DNA from: Vesta saturnalis
Taxonomy: Eukaryota; Arthropoda; Insecta; Coleoptera; Lampyridae
DNA length: 64,000 bases
Reading direction: 5' to 3'
Assembly: GCA_036346205.1 (NCBI GenBank)
Contig: JARFJB010000534.1
Span: forward strand, 4,958,501 to 5,022,500
Part shown: one piece after another, positions 45,047 to 59,792 of the stretch
How the letters are laid out: each line of letters opens with the position of its first letter
How positions within the stretch are numbered: position 1 is the first letter of the stretch
The notes under the pieces: generated by a model
Told to the model about the DNA's origin: nothing
Databases searched by the model: none
What the model saw: the letters and a program-made list of their open reading frames with translations, nothing else
Made by a program: the position numbers and the translations under genes

Positions 45047-47017
45047 ATATAAATGTAAAATTAGTATATAATTTAAATTTTTTCGCAGAAACTTGGGATT
45101 GGCGCACATATCAGCACAATATTTTGGTGTTTAGCAAATTGTTGTGGCGATTTTAAATTTATGGACAACTTCAATTAGATTGCCAACATTTTGTTTTAGT
45201 TTTTAAATTTGCATTCATATTTCACACAAAAATTTTTTCGTACCGTTGTAATATTGTGTAACGTCGTAATGAGGAAACATTAACTATTGTATTGTAGTCA
45301 TTTTATCGAAATGAATTCTCACATATAAAGCAGTCACGCCATGTAAAATGTGGGATGTTTATTGGCCAGATTCACAATGAAAGAAATAATCTTTAACACA
45401 ATATATAATCTAAAGATCCCACAAATAATACTCAAAGGGATAGTCATTTCTGTTTACAGCTTTAGCGCTTAATTGATCATTTAAAATGGTAAAAACCTAG
45501 CAGTATAACGCAATAAATAGAAGTATTATTATAAATTGTTGCTGACCTGAGCTAAATACCCACAATAGGCCCGAAAGTGAAATGGAAAGATGAGAAATAG
45601 GGAGTGAAAGCAAAATGGAAAAAAGACGTATTCTGGGTACTCGATGCGTAACAATGAAAGTTATTTTATTCAATTGAACAGTTTTTAAGTTAAGATTACC
45701 TTTTTAGAACGTACTATTAGATTTCATTAGAATTTTCTGAAATTCCTTCTCGTATAAAGTGTCTGGAAACGAGTCAGAGAGAGGCAATGGCAGCAACATT
45801 CCTTTAAAATCGTAGCACACAAAAGACATCACAGTGCGAGAGTCAATGGCTTTGATATAAAATACGGACCGCTGAGTGCTTAAGAAAGAAAGTGCTTTTA
45901 ATGCATTTACTTTAAACGGATGTAGGTTACCACGAGGAATCCATTTCTTCCAATATTGTATAGTAAGTAGCCGGAAGTTACTTCCCTTACTTTAAGAACC
46001 ATGCTTTATTTTATTCATTAACTATTTGAATTAGTTATATAAACGTTCTTTATTGTATTTTGTTTGTTGGAGAATTATGTCAAGGTCCCTATTCTTGCAC
46101 TTTATATCATGAAGTAAGATCCATTGTTTCCTTTATATAGACACGTGGGAATATATTCTTACCTCTAGGGTGACATATTACTTTTGCACAACGTTTGAAA
46201 TATTTCATTTCATTCCGTCATGGTCTGTGGTTCAGTAGATATGAATGAAAAAATTTGAAATACGTTATGTATTACATTTTGGTGTTTATCATCTAAATGG
46301 GCTTATACGGAATATGTCAATTTTTCTGGTTTCTTAGATTTAAAAATAAATTTTTAATAAAACGGTAACATTTACAGTTCCTCATCTTTTTTTATACAAC
46401 TTTTATTTATAAACTTATTAATTTAAAAAAAGAGCATATTTATACAAATAAAATCGAAGTAAGTTAGTAAGTAGGAGAGTTGAAAATACTTTCTAAGTGA
46501 ATTCAGATAACATACTTATTCTGGGTTTATACCAATTTTAACGTTTCGACAACAATTAGAGTCATAACAGTTTAAAAAAAATTATTCAACTTATGATGGG
46601 AATGTTTTACCAATTAAGCATGTTAAGTTACCACAGTGTTGCACTGAATTAACATATATAGTTCTCATGTGTGCACTTAATCTTTATATTTATTGTGCAC
46701 GTTCAGATACCCGTGTACCTAAATACGTTCTGCATAGTATAAGAGTAGAATACCTACACCTCACCTTTCACTTTTGACTTTGAGAATTCCCAAGGCCACT
46801 CACGTGGCTAACTTCGGTGTGGCCTTGACTCCCACGTGGAGGACGTAGTTTGACATTGAGATTGACCTCGAGTTTGAGCTAGGGGCTGACCCTAATGAGT
46901 AGAGAAGGAAATTTGAATTTTTCTCATGCTAGCTTGTAAGACAGGTATACGAACTTGTTCTCGCGTCTGAGCCTCCGATTTGAATTTGTATTCTAATAAG
47001 AGACCCTAGTCTTGTAA

Positions 47018-47205
47018 GGCGTAAGACTAAAAATTAGATGTGAATGAAAAATGATTAAATTGTATTATTGATAGACGCAGATGGCCTTGGTACTTTTTTT
47101 TTAAACTAACAAAGTGTTTATGTCTATCTAACATGAAATTTAAATATCACTCAGGCAGGGATAACTGTTTTTGTTTTACAATGTGATATTTTCTATTGTT
47201 ACTGA
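47018..47205 (+). repeat. Local duplication, copy 1 (pairs with 47354-47537)
   Basis: It shares GTAAGACTAAAA, GTATTATTGATAGA, TCTATCTAACATGAA-type and GGGATA..TGTTTTT with the second copy about 335 bases downstream. Moderately diverged, non-coding. Confidence 0.7.
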
Positions 47206-47353
47206 TTTAGCGAACAGCTAAATTAGCACAAACATAATTTACAAGGTATTTGAAATGACCCTGTTCTATTGATATTTTATAGAAGTGATCGACCTTAGAT
47301 TTTTTAAATTAAGCTAACATGTATTTATTTATGCATATTAACATTATTACAGG

Positions 47354-47537
47354 CAGTGTAAGACTAAAATTAAATATGAATGAATGAAAATGATTAAACC
47401 GTATTATTGATAGAAGTAGACGGACGTTTTTTGTTTAAGCTAAGTTCTTGACTATCTAGCATGAAGTTTAAATATCATTCTGCCGGGGATATATGTTTTT
47501 ATTTTGACAATATGGTTTGTTTTTCGTAACAAGAGAC
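47354..47537 (+). repeat. Local duplication, copy 2
   Basis: Second copy of 47018-47205 in the same orientation, starting at GTGTAAGACTAAAATT. Confidence 0.7.
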
Positions 47538-48501
47538 TACATAATTGTTATTAAAATTATTACCTTTCCTTTAAGTTTCATTTGCGGGTAGCGACCTTGC
47601 CTATATACGATTTGACAGTATTTGTTTAAAAAATGATTTAACCTTCAACGACCGTACAAAATAACTTTTAACTGATTTGTGCCTTGAGGCTATAAAATTT
47701 TACCTACATGATAAAACTGTTTTTATAGAATGCAATGATTATTAAACAGTTATACAGCTTCATTAATATGAACTGGAATGTAGCAATCACCCATTGACAC
47801 CGTGTTAAATTAACGTGTTTACAAATATTTTTTCAAATTTTACTAGCGCAAAATACCTTAAGGTCTAAGTTAAAATATTAGTCAAGATAATAACTTCTAC
47901 GCTGATGAAATGGTGCTTTTTTAAATAGGCAGTTTCTCTTTCTAAGCGGTCAGCACTTATACATTCGAAAGCTTGTATCTGATTTATCTGCATGTTCAAT
48001 TACACACGCATGTACTTCACGTTATAGAGGCTTTTACCAACCGAGGTTTAATAGTCATGCTAAACACTTTTAAATTTTCTAATTTGAAATAAGTGTCGCA
48101 ATTTGGTTTATTTGAAATTTCATGGAGAGCATCACTATCAACAAGATTTTCAGATACATTTTACGTCATTCACCTAATCGTCTTCATCTTGAACGATTAT
48201 GTTGTAATAGTTTATTAACAAACCGTAAAACATCTAATAACTCCGATGCTAATTCATAATAATAATAATGCTCATTCGATGATGGTTACACTTTAAATAC
48301 ATGCAAAGGATAATATACAGCCTATACAGCACTATTATTACATAGATGTGAGACTATTCTTAAATTAGCTGTTTTCAACACGACTCTGGAAATACTACAC
48401 GCACTCTTCAAACCTTCTTCCTCGTTCTCAGAAGCTGTACCGTATTCATATTCTTGAATTTATCTTTATTCGGTTTCGAGCCGGTAGTACGTTTTCCTAA
48501 T

Positions 48502-50618
<2,117 letters not shown>

Positions 50619-50716
50619 AGTTGTACACTTACACTTGGGACCCCTCTTCCACCTTAGTTTCTAGGTAAGTGAAACCGTTCAAACGAAGCTGTAAGTGAGT
50701 ACTGCCGTTGCGTAAC

Positions 50717-51545
50717 TATTGATGGCTTTAGACAGATTTCTGGCGGATATTCCACTTTTTAATAACATTTTTCTTTGCATCCTTTTTGCTGTATACCTTG
50801 TGCCTGTTCGTATCCAAGATAGGTGTATTTTTCATTTTCCTCCATTCCTTCTATTTTTCCTTGTCTTGCTACTTCATATCCTTCGTTTAGTGTCCATTTT
50901 CCCTTTATCATACTGCTAATTTTGTATTTATCTAACGCCGTAGTCATTTTTACATCCGTACTGAAGCTACCCACGTACTCTACCATTTTATTAGTTGGTT
51001 CTGTTTACTAGCAAATAATTTAAGATCGTCCATGTACCATAACCTTTGCTATGTTTATTTAGCAATGACGTGAGTGGTTTTATTGCAAGACAAAACCATA
51101 GTGGACTTAAAGAGTAGCCTTGGAATATGTCACGTCTGATGTTAATATTACCCGCGTCAATTGTTCCTCTCGTGGTATTAAGGGTTAGGTGGGTACTTCA
51201 GGTCTACATAATGTGCTCCAAACATTTTACTATGCAGTCTTCTATCTTATACAGCTTTAGGGTTTCAAGTAACCAAGAGTGCGGTATGCTGCCAAACGCT
51301 TTCTTGTAATATACATAAGCTGTGTGGAGATCATGCTTTGTCTGTTTTGCGTGCTTTGTTATTAATGCATCTACAATTAACTGTTATTTGCATCCCTGGG
51401 GCCCCCTGTAACTACCTTTTTGTTCCTCATCTATTAAATTGTTTGCCTTCAGGTGTTCGTATATTTTTCCTGTGATAACAGATGCAAATATTTTATAAAT
51501 TGTAGACAGACAAGTAATAGGTCTATATCTTGAGGCGTCTGGACT
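50717..51545 (-). pseudogene. Non-LTR reverse transcriptase relic (R2/R4-like type)
   Basis: On the minus strand, in order from 51545, the frames read YRPITCLSTIYKIFASVI, then EEQKGSYRGPQGCK, YYKKAFGSIPHSWLLETLKL, IFQGYSLSPLWFCLAIKPL, YMDDLKLFAS (catalytic YxDD block, about 51030), FSTDVKMTTALDK and ENEKYTYLGYEQAQGIQ. This word set (ITCLPTIYK, EQKG..GC, KAFDSIPHSWL, SLSPLLFCLAI, YMDDLKL, EENExYkYLG) fits the RT group that uses a restriction-like endonuclease (R2/R4 and relatives), not the I or Jockey group. The 5' end and the endonuclease are absent, and several frameshifts and stops are present. The clade is named from memory. Confidence 0.7.
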
Positions 51546-51548
51546 AAG

Positions 51549-51619
51549 TGTAAATTTTGTCTTTATGTATGTAGAACTGACGTAAATTCTAAATATAATG
51601 AGATTACAATCAAATTACT

Positions 51620-51622
<3 letters not shown>
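51549..51622 (-). repeat. Fragment of the tRNA-bearing repeat family (no tRNA)
   Basis: Over about 75 bases it matches 13815-13888 (GTAAATTTTGTCTTTATGTA, AGATTACAATCAAATTACTT). It is followed directly by a TA array, and the tRNA part is absent. Confidence 0.8.

Positions 51623-51666
<44 letters not shown>
51623..51666. repeat. (TA)n microsatellite
   Basis: About 44 bases of TA dinucleotides. Confidence 0.95.
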
Positions 51667-51672
<6 letters not shown>

Positions 51673-51807
51673 GTTGTACAACGTCTTATTTCAAGCTATT
51701 GCTGGGAGCTTGACGTTGCATGACTTGGAGTTTTCAATGCTTTTACGTGTTGGTTGGTTTATACTGCCCAAGAAAAAATAATGTTCTGTAAATGACCTCT
51801 ATACATT

Positions 51808-52790
51808 TTAACCCTTTCCGGCCCACTGCTTTCGCTCTGAAACAACATTTTCTGTTGCCTTGCTCACGCGACCCAGTGTTCATATTGAAACCTGCACTGC
51901 AGCCTGCTTAGTGGAGTACTCTAGTGTCAGAATTCATCACTAGCGGCAGCGTTGCCGAGCTTCTAACAGGCAGGACAGCATTTTAGTTTGACAAAGCGTT
52001 GTATTGAGGTGGTTGTTTCGTGTTACAAGATGATTTTCAATTTCGCAGCTAATACAGTGTATCTGGACAAAGAAGAAGAGTGTTAAGAAATATTATAATG
52101 TATTTATTTTTTAGAAATATATTTACACACATATGTGTGGTTTCGTACTGAAACCAGTGGATGTATTTATTTAGGATATTTTTCCAATACTATATTTTTT
52201 TCTTTGAAGAGTGTTGACATAGCCGGTAGATATTCTTCATTGCGATGTGAAAGAAATATAGATGGAAATTTGAACTCTGAGTTTTTATATAGACTTTTAG
52301 ATGAAATTCCAAGTGGTACCGAATCTGATGCTTAGAATACAGATAGTAAATCAGAGTATGTGGATCCAGAAATGTAAGTCAGTGTAATGTGTGATGACAA
52401 TGATGAAAGTGTATGCAAGACAGGTATAAAACCTGAATCTAGTGATATCGGTAATAATAATGAAGGGGATCGGCACAATAACGATAATAGTAATGGTGAT
52501 GTACAGAATAATGATGGGGATCAGCATAATAACGATAATAGTAATGTTGAGATACAAAATAATGATGGGGAACGCTATACTAATAAGAGTAAGTGTGTAA
52601 GAACAAGGGAAGATGTATTTAGGGTGTAGGAGGTACTTTCGCATGCAGTCATTTTTAGAGGAATCTGAGCCGAATATTCCTTTTGAGAAAGCAAGTCGGA
52701 ATAAGATATTTAGTTGTTTATTTACTGATGAACTTATAGAGCACGTAGTCTATCAGACAAATTTGCACGCAGAGAGACCAATTTCATAGA
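51808..52790 (+). mobile_element. 5' part of a piggyBac-like element, truncated
   Basis: TTAA at 51808-51811 is followed by CCCTTTCCGGCCCACTGC. A TTAA target plus a CCCTTT-type terminal repeat is characteristic of piggyBac elements. The N-terminal part of a piggyBac-type transposase follows on the same strand. The element breaks off near 52790 in sequence from another source. The 3' end was not found. Confidence 0.65.
52240..52790 (+). pseudogene. piggyBac-like transposase, N-terminal part
   Basis: Early in the frame is LLDEIPSGTESDA, an acidic opening like those of piggyBac-derived proteins. An asparagine- and aspartate-rich low-complexity region with an imperfect repeat (HNNDNSNGDVQNNDGDQ type, 52470-52570) follows. 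After a frameshift near 52620 comes ESEPNIPFEKASRNKIF, then FTDELIEHVVYQTNLHAE (52720-52775). This last block matches the opening of the DDE_Tnp_1_7 domain (usually ELIexIVxQTNLYA). The catalytic core is absent. One in-frame stop lies at about 52333. Confidence 0.7.
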
Positions 52791-53330
52791 TCTCTGAAAA
52801 CTAAAATGACTGACTCCGGGCAAGCGGAATGAAGAAAAAAAATGGAAATATGAAGCTGAGCTATCTTTTTTACTGTCATATTTTCAAGAACGAGACAAGA
52901 TATCCAATATTTAACCTGAAAACGAATCTGACGAGCTAACAGCTGCATATGATAATGAAATTGAAAATGAAAGAGAACTAAGTTGGGAACAGGAGTCCAG
53001 TACTGAATTAGAGAATGGAGAGATTATTCAGCTTTCACAAATAAGCAAAAGTATTTCATTCTCAACCTGCCGAAGGACCATGAACCGCTTTAATGAAATA
53101 TGTTTTAAGCAAAAATGATCACCAACTAGCACTAATGCAATAGACGCTTTTCGAATTGGCGAAACCCTAAAAACATTTCCTTCTGTGCACCGACATATGG
53201 CAAAAAGCAAAATATTCAATATTGTATCTAAGATAGAACTACAACCTTTAGCTCCAGTAAGGCATCACCAACAGCCTAGTATGTATGATCGGCTGATCGA
53301 CTGCGAGCCCTCCCGTTCAGCAACAGTATC
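52790..53330 (+). pseudogene. MADF-BESS-like protein fragment
   Basis: It begins with SLKTKMTDSGQAE. After a small frameshift comes EEKKWKYEAELSFLLSYFQERD, which resembles the last part of a MADF (Myb/SANT-like) DNA-binding domain. An acidic stretch follows, and then AFRIGETLKTFPSVHRHMAK plus SKIFNIVSKIELQ (53150-53235), which resembles a BESS interaction motif. In-frame stops at about 52913 and 53116 make it a pseudogene. The N-terminal part of the MADF domain is missing because the sequence starts at the break of the piggyBac element. It might be a retro-copied host gene or a transposon-captured domain. The family assignment is by motif order only. Confidence 0.5.
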
Positions 53331-56300
53331 CAGTTATTATTTCTCCTTCACCATCGGCAACTATCTCGAGTTTAACGTCGAGTGGCGGTTTCATATTCGG
53401 ATTATACACATTCTTTTTATAGTAAGAGTTATTTAAAATATACGATATTTTAGTACTTAAACTTACTTTATTTTCTAAATTAACTTACCTCAAACAAACT
53501 GCCAGTTTTTCAATTGGAGGTATTGTTTGTCTAAACATAGCATTCCTTTTCCTTAATAAAAGTTCAAGGTTTGGACAGCAAATCATTGAACTGATATTTA
53601 GACATTCTGAAGTATTGATGAAATTTTACTTCATCATTGAACAACTCTTTATACAGTGTGAAAAATGTTTCCTTCCAACAAACTTTTATGTACCCATTTC
53701 TTTGCTTCTTTTGCCTTCCTTGCTGTTACTTTAGACTTTTCCTTCTCCTCATATTTTTCTTCAAGTAACATAGTAATAACCGCTAAATGAGCATGTAAAT
53801 AATTTTTAAACATCGTGAAGAAAACATGCTACGCGTCTAAGATTTGTGGATACACTGACCAACACTGATAGTCAGATTTTTTAAAGTGTGAATTCAACAT
53901 AAAATTGACGGTCATCTGATTGATGGTTGCCTGCCGCCATAGCGAGAATCAACCTTAATTCGTACCGTGTGCTATTTATTTCAGTCGACAAAAGTACTAA
54001 ATAAGCCTCGTAAATTGTAGAACTCCTGATGTCACCCTATTGTATCATATCTGAAGGTCGCGTTAGCTTTTTCTACTTTCTAGACTATGATTAATTCCTC
54101 CTAAACAATGAAACGTCAGAAGCGGGACAAAAAAGGGACTTCGTCATAAATACGAAACATTTAAATAATTTATTAAAATAATTACTTATTCGAAACGAAA
54201 TGATGTGTTTAAGACAGGGATTGTCCTTATAATAGGTAACGAATGGTCGCCTTACGTAAGGAGGGAAACAAAATACAGGTGCAAAATTTGCATAGGCACC
54301 CGCCGATCTGTGTGACAACATGCTTTGGTATATTTCACAGGAATTTGTAAAAGTTTGGCAATTATTTGTATTTCAATTAGTCAATACTCGTTATTTAATG
54401 TGTTAAATATGTTAATTACATATTTTTATCAGCGGCGACGGGTTTTGAAATTCTCAGAGGTAGCTCGGCCCTCGTCAGACGAGCTCGGGATATGCGCCAT
54501 TAGGCTAGAAATAAAAATTAAAACTCCAGTTTAACTTCAATGACTACGATTTGTTTTGATAAAATATTTTAACGGAAACAAACGCTTCAATAATAAATAT
54601 ATGAAAACTATAATACAATCAAACAAATACGAGTATTACATAATAAATAAAAATTGTGATATTGCCACGGTGTGTAATCAGTTAGGTGGGCCGACTTACT
54701 CTAGCATCGCAATGTGAAAATGGTTTACCTATCTCGTCAGTGTTGTCGGAGAGGTAGAGACAAAGACGGACTAGCTTGGCGCGAAATAAACGGAAATGCA
54801 TTATGCTTGATCGGCGTGATACATTTGTATCAAGTAATTAAGGGTTTAATTGTGAACAAGAAGGGTAAAATAGTGTAAATTGTTTACAAGTGTGTAAGTA
54901 CGCCTTACACACATGTTTTTATTTATTATACCTGCAACTGGGTTATTGAAAAAAAATTTTATCTATTGTATTTTATGTATTTTAAATTATATTACTAGTC
55001 GATGCAAAAAAACCCTTATTATAAGCAATTTAAAATTGATAAAATGTTAAAAAGAATCACGCGACTACAAACGCGTCACGATTGGTTGGCATGTTTGTGA
55101 CGTCATAATGTTAAATTAATTCTCAATAGTACAGTGTCAACGGCTTCTACATGTAAATTGACTGAAAAAATCCGAAATTTAGTACAAAAAAATGATTTAT
55201 AATAGCTTGTTTAGCCATGTGTGATAAAGTTTACGGTTAGGTTGACAACTAGACTTGTGCGGTACAACATAAAATTTAATTTTTGCTCCACTTTCCATTG
55301 CAGTATAGTAAATATAATTCTCCATGTCTTCTTTCAGCAAAAAAACATCAAATCATGAGAATTATTTAAATGACATTATAACAATGGAAGAACCACCATT
55401 ATATACACTTTTAAAATTTCAATTTCGTATAGTACATAACCTAGCGCGTAATTAAAATATAAAATACTAAATTAAACCGAAACCACTCAATAACCGTGTA
55501 CAAATTTATTACTTAATCGTTTTAAATTATTTATACAAATTTTTTTGATGCTACGATTTTTAAAAGTTATGATTCTAGAGTATAGTTAAAAAATTTTATT
55601 ATCGAATTCTATTTATTCAATTTAACCGTTTACATAAATAATTATTAATTACCATATTATTACAACAGCACGATAACCTTTAAGGTATGACAATTTTGAT
55701 ATATTTATCAATATATTGACGATAATAACAAGATTTAATCGATTAAAAGTCAAAACACTGTATCAGCTGTATGCTATGATGAGTGTAAATAAACATTGTG
55801 ACGTCACACGTGCTTTGGTTTGTTCAGGAATTTTCGACGTGTTTCCGGTACTGGGTTCAAAAATGTATTTTTAATGTAATATAACTTTTGAATTAGAGCG
55901 AAAAAAAAAACTAAAAATAGTTTTGTTATAAAATGTATATATGAACTTTCCATTTATTACAAAAAAATTGTTTTTCAAAAACCCAATTATACTTACATAC
56001 GTATAAAATCTAAAATATTACTCTAAAAGGTACCGTAAAGATCGATTCTAACTGTTAATAGGAAGATGGTTAATATTTGTTTTAAACAAAAATTAATATT
56101 GCCAAGTTATTATTATTAGCTATAAGTAAATTTGTTAGGAACCTTTTGAAGCATCAGGTACGTGTTGCAAGATCCGATTAAAAACCCTTTATTTCAGTGC
56201 CAAGAACATCGGGATGAAATAATATCAAAAGGGGTATATTATTATATATGTATACGAGTTAAACAGTTCTATGAACAAGAAGAAGGAAAAGTAAGAAAAC

Positions 56301-56753
56301 AATCGGCAGTTGACAAAGAAATCCAGGCTACAACGTTCCTAACATCTACTAGAGGACTTATTTAACATTCTTGTTTTTAGGTTTCTATCGTTCAAACGTA
56401 AACACCGAAATATACTTGTTTTTACTGCTCTTAGGGGCATATTCTGTAACTTTTTAAAATTTAAAGGCCTCTAAAATTCAGATACAGGTATATGATTGGT
56501 TGTTGCCAAAGCAATAAAATCTAGCGACGTCTACATTTTAGCAGAATAGCAATAAGAATTTACAAACAAAAATAAATTTTTCTCATTTACTTTTATTATT
56601 GATATTAAGCATTTTTGTTAAAAGAGTCTTTTTAATTTAATATTTATACATACATTGTTTAAAACTAAATGCAATAAAATAAATTATTTTTTTTAAAGTG
56701 CTAATTTTGTACCTCGCTTCTACGTTAAATATTAATACCATTGTTTAATCTCC
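53331..56753. other. AT-rich non-coding stretch
   Basis: About 3.4 kb without a recognisable gene. A 67-codon frame at 56162-56365 is more protein-like in composition than its neighbours but has no motif I know. TGACGTCA words at about 55098 and 55800 are noted only as palindromes. Confidence 0.45.
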
Positions 56754-56843
56754 GACCAGTAAGACAAGCGTCTGTCCTCGTATAAGGCACAGACGAGATT
56801 CGCGGGACACTCGCTGAACGCCAGTCGGTCCACCGAACTTATA
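56754..56843 (+). repeat. 90-bp repeat, copy 1, left of a TA array
   Basis: It shares CAGTAAG, GCACAGACGAGATTC, GGGACACTCGCTGAACGCCA and GTCGGT.CACC with the copy at 56976-57063. The two lie in the same orientation on either side of a TA microsatellite. The family is unknown and the sequence is GC-richer than its surroundings. Confidence 0.85.
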
Positions 56844-56879
56844 CACCGTGCTGAGAGGTAAACATAACACTTGACCAGC

Positions 56880-56881
<2 letters not shown>

Positions 56882-56955
<74 letters not shown>
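56882..56955. repeat. (TA)n microsatellite
   Basis: About 74 bases of TA between the two copies of the 90-bp repeat. Confidence 0.95.
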
Positions 56956-56957
<2 letters not shown>

Positions 56958-56975
56958 TAAACACCGATACTTTCC

Positions 56976-57063
56976 GTCCAGTAAGCCAAGCGGGTTGTCT
57001 GTCTAAAGCACAGACGAGATTCACGGGACACTCGCTGAACGCCAGTCGGTTCACCTAACTTAT
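56976..57063 (+). repeat. 90-bp repeat, copy 2, right of a TA array
   Basis: Partner of 56754-56843, about 222 bases away. The divergence is mostly in the first third. Confidence 0.85.
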
Positions 57064-57149
57064 TATAGATCGTGGATATTACACACATAAAAAAAAAACA
57101 AAATCGCAAATACTAACAGTATTACTCCAGAAAGAAAGTATTTCGTCTA

Positions 57150-59060
57150 ATGTCAACATGTGTATTTTCATTTCTATGAATATGCAGCAAAGTTAGATCG
57201 TTGTGATATAGTTGAAATTGTTAATGCTATTTTTATAAGTTTCCCAAATTCCGGCAAAATATTGCGCATTGAGTTTTTAAAAAATGCTAAAATCTCACCT
57301 AAGTTAGTAACACTTAAAATGTCCAAAAACATATCTCAATGTAAAGTTAGCTTTTCTTTGTGAAAGTTGTCATAAAATAGAACTTCGTCTGCATCTGCAT
57401 TTCCAATCGTCAATTCTTCCAATTTTGCCAAATAACTTAACACATGCTCTTGAAATCTTGACCTTAAAGAAGTCAGATTTTGATCAATAATTTGAAGCAA
57501 TTATATATTTCGACGGCGCGTGCGTCATCTAAATGATAATGTGTTTTCGTTGACGAGGTAACATTGGATTTTCATAGCCCAATATTTTTCCCAATTCAAT
57601 AGTATCTGTCCATAGTGTCTGGAATTCGTCATCACGTTTGGATTCAATAGGTCTGATTAAATTTTCGATTAGATTTTGAACATCTCGAGAGCAAAGTGAC
57701 TTTTTTTAAAGAATAGCATTAACATGTTCAATTCTTTCAAAATTTATTATCATAAACTTTATTAAAAAATGCGTTTCAAATATTTGGCAACTTTTTGAAA
57801 AGCCATTCGCATTTCCCTCAGCTTCGCTAGACTCTTTGCACATCTCGTAAAAAGATGTTAATAATGGCCCAAAACCTTGTTGGGTAAAATGGGCACAACG
57901 ATGAAGATGATATTTGGATTTCGCTTTCATCGTTGTCGTCATTAATAGTGTGTTCCAAATTTGTGAAAGAAGCCAAATGTTTTGGGCTACTTTTAAGAAA
58001 AGACATCACTTCTTTCAAAACTACTAAAAAATCTCGCACTTTAGGAATATTTTGGATTGAATCGTGCGCGACTAAATTTAGAGGATGTGGTGTACAATGC
58101 ACGAATATCGCTCTAGACTCTAATTCCAACATTTTCCTTTGTAAGCCAGAAAAGTATCATTTTTCGCTCCATCATAGCATTGGCCCCGACATCTTGCACA
58201 ATTTTCAGAAGAGTATTTGAAGTTGTTGCTGAGGTTTCATAAAATCCTAGGAATGTTTCTTAAACTTGGAGGCGGTTATCTACGTAACGAAAACGAATCC
58301 CAACCTGCTCTTTGGTACAGATATCTGAAGTTTCGTCAATAACTATATGTAATGCGCTTTTAATTTCACTAACTAATTTATTTAGTACACTAGTGCATCG
58401 CTAGCTAACAACGATACAATTTCATTTAAGGTGAACCATTTGTATTTACTTTGTTGAAGCCATGTTTTCAATTCTGCAACATCTTCAGAATGTAGCACTA
58501 AAAGCGCGTATTACTAAGCGCTGTTTGGTCAAGCGAAGTCATAATTTTGACCAAAGCTTGTCGCGTAGCTTTCATTTCTTGTAATTTGCTTCGTGACAAA
58601 GTACTTGCAGTATTAACGCCTTTTTCTATTGCTGAATTAGAAATCACTGCTGACCGATGTATACTAGACTTTTCATGCATTTAGACAATTCTATTGATTT
58701 TTTCCAGTTAACGAAACCGTTTTCTACAAAAGTTTTTATTGAATCCTTCTTATCTGTGTTTATTGACGATAAAATAAACATTCCACTTTTCCATGACTTT
58801 TTACACAACGCACAAAAAACTTTTCCTTCTTTAGACTAATACATGTAAACGATTCTGTCCAGTGGCCTAGACATTTCCTTCCACTGCTACTTGAATTGAC
58901 ACATGCACTAGTTCTAGCTTGGAGCTCAACATTTTCAGTACCTACAGCTACACTTTTCAAATTCTGCGTTGATGAACTTGCTTCCGATTTAAATTCAGGT
59001 GCATGCGAACTCGATGTTTTTGACAATTTAATTACAAATTTACCCATATTATGTTTTCAT
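57150..59060 (-). pseudogene. ZMYM1-like hAT transposase relic (DUF4371 type)
   Basis: Minus-strand segments lie in correct order from about 59047. A serine-rich N-terminus leads to a decayed TTF-type zinc-finger region. Then come FVENGFVNWKKSIELSK (about 58690-58740), EKSSIHRSAV and, in DUF4371, VIDETSDICTKEQVGIRFRY (about 58285-58340, with the first catalytic aspartate) and FLGFYETSATTSNTLL. After these are FVHCTPHPLNLVAHDSI (about 58050-58100) and LLQIIDQNLTSLRSRF (about 57470-57515), which belongs to the region before the C-terminal dimerisation domain. That domain was not found. Frameshifts and stops occur throughout. Such proteins are transposases or their domesticated zinc-finger derivatives; this copy is dead. 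Confidence 0.75.
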
Positions 59061-59539
59061 AAAAGAAGCCACAGACAGAACACTTTTCGGATTATCAGAT
59101 TCGTTACGCAAATCACAAATAACGGTAAGCTATAGTGGAAATGATGGAAAAAGAATGCGTATCGTAATAATCAGTCTCAAGAATATTATAATGAATCTGA
59201 GTTGTTACTTCCACTATATTATTTATTTTCACAAACACTTACCACAACAAGCACTACGTACTAATTCATAAATATGCTTAATATTAACAATAACGAGGAG
59301 TAATGTAAACACTATATAAAGCAACGCACTATTTAAGTATTTACTCTAATTTATTTGAATATTTCACGACGTGTATACACTGAAAAACTGAACTACACTC
59401 CGAAGGAAAAAAGGAAAGGCCGTGTATTTCATTCCTTTTTCAAGGGGAGGGGGCGGGATGTTTGAGCTTTCTAAGCTCTTTCAGCCACAATCGTGGATTC
59501 CCATAAATACCTTACGTATATATGCATGGTGGGATTAAG
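59061..59539. other. Upstream stretch of the hAT relic
   Basis: No coding frame. A G-rich patch (AAGGGGAGGGGGCGGGA, about 59441) is present. It may be the 5' non-coding part of the hAT element. Confidence 0.4.
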
Positions 59540-59792
59540 GATGGGCGTGGTCAGGACAGGGTCGGAAGGAACGGAGTTAGGGTTCTGAGGGGGGAATACT
59601 ACCCCAGCGTTCGTCTAGATAGGTGCACATGGTATGCGTTTACGCAGTGAATATGCCGCTACTTGTGTATGAGGAAAACCGCCTGAAAAAATCTCATACA
59701 GGGTAGATGGTAACGGGAATCGAGCCCACTACCTCCGCAACAATAAGCAGGTCGTGTCACCACTACTCTACTATCTCGGTACTCCGACGCCT
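59540..59792 (-). repeat. Possible tRNA-derived SINE
   Basis: Read on the minus strand from about 59790, a tRNA-like head (CCGAGATAGTAGAGTAGTGG, then GTGGGCTCGATTCCCGTTACC with a B-box-like GCTCGATTCCC) is followed by a body containing GATTTTTTCAGGCGGTTTTC. That layout suits a tRNA-derived SINE inserted in the hAT element's 5' region. The A box is poor and no tail or target duplication was fixed. Confidence 0.45.

Larger units (their letters stand above)
45047..48501. other. AT-rich non-coding stretch with a duplicated segment
   Basis: No gene recognised in about 3.4 kb. One internal duplication is listed separately. A short GC-richer part near 46780-46880 has small inverted words (GGCCACTCACGTGG / GTGTGGCC) that could form weak hairpins. 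Confidence 0.5.

Noticed and set aside
55090..55810. TGACGTCA palindromes as CRE promoter elements
   Set aside because: Two 8-base words in several kb with no gene nearby are expected by chance.
56162..56365. Possible exon with a TTTCAG-type acceptor just upstream
   Set aside because: A single short frame without donor site or known domain; cannot be told from chance.
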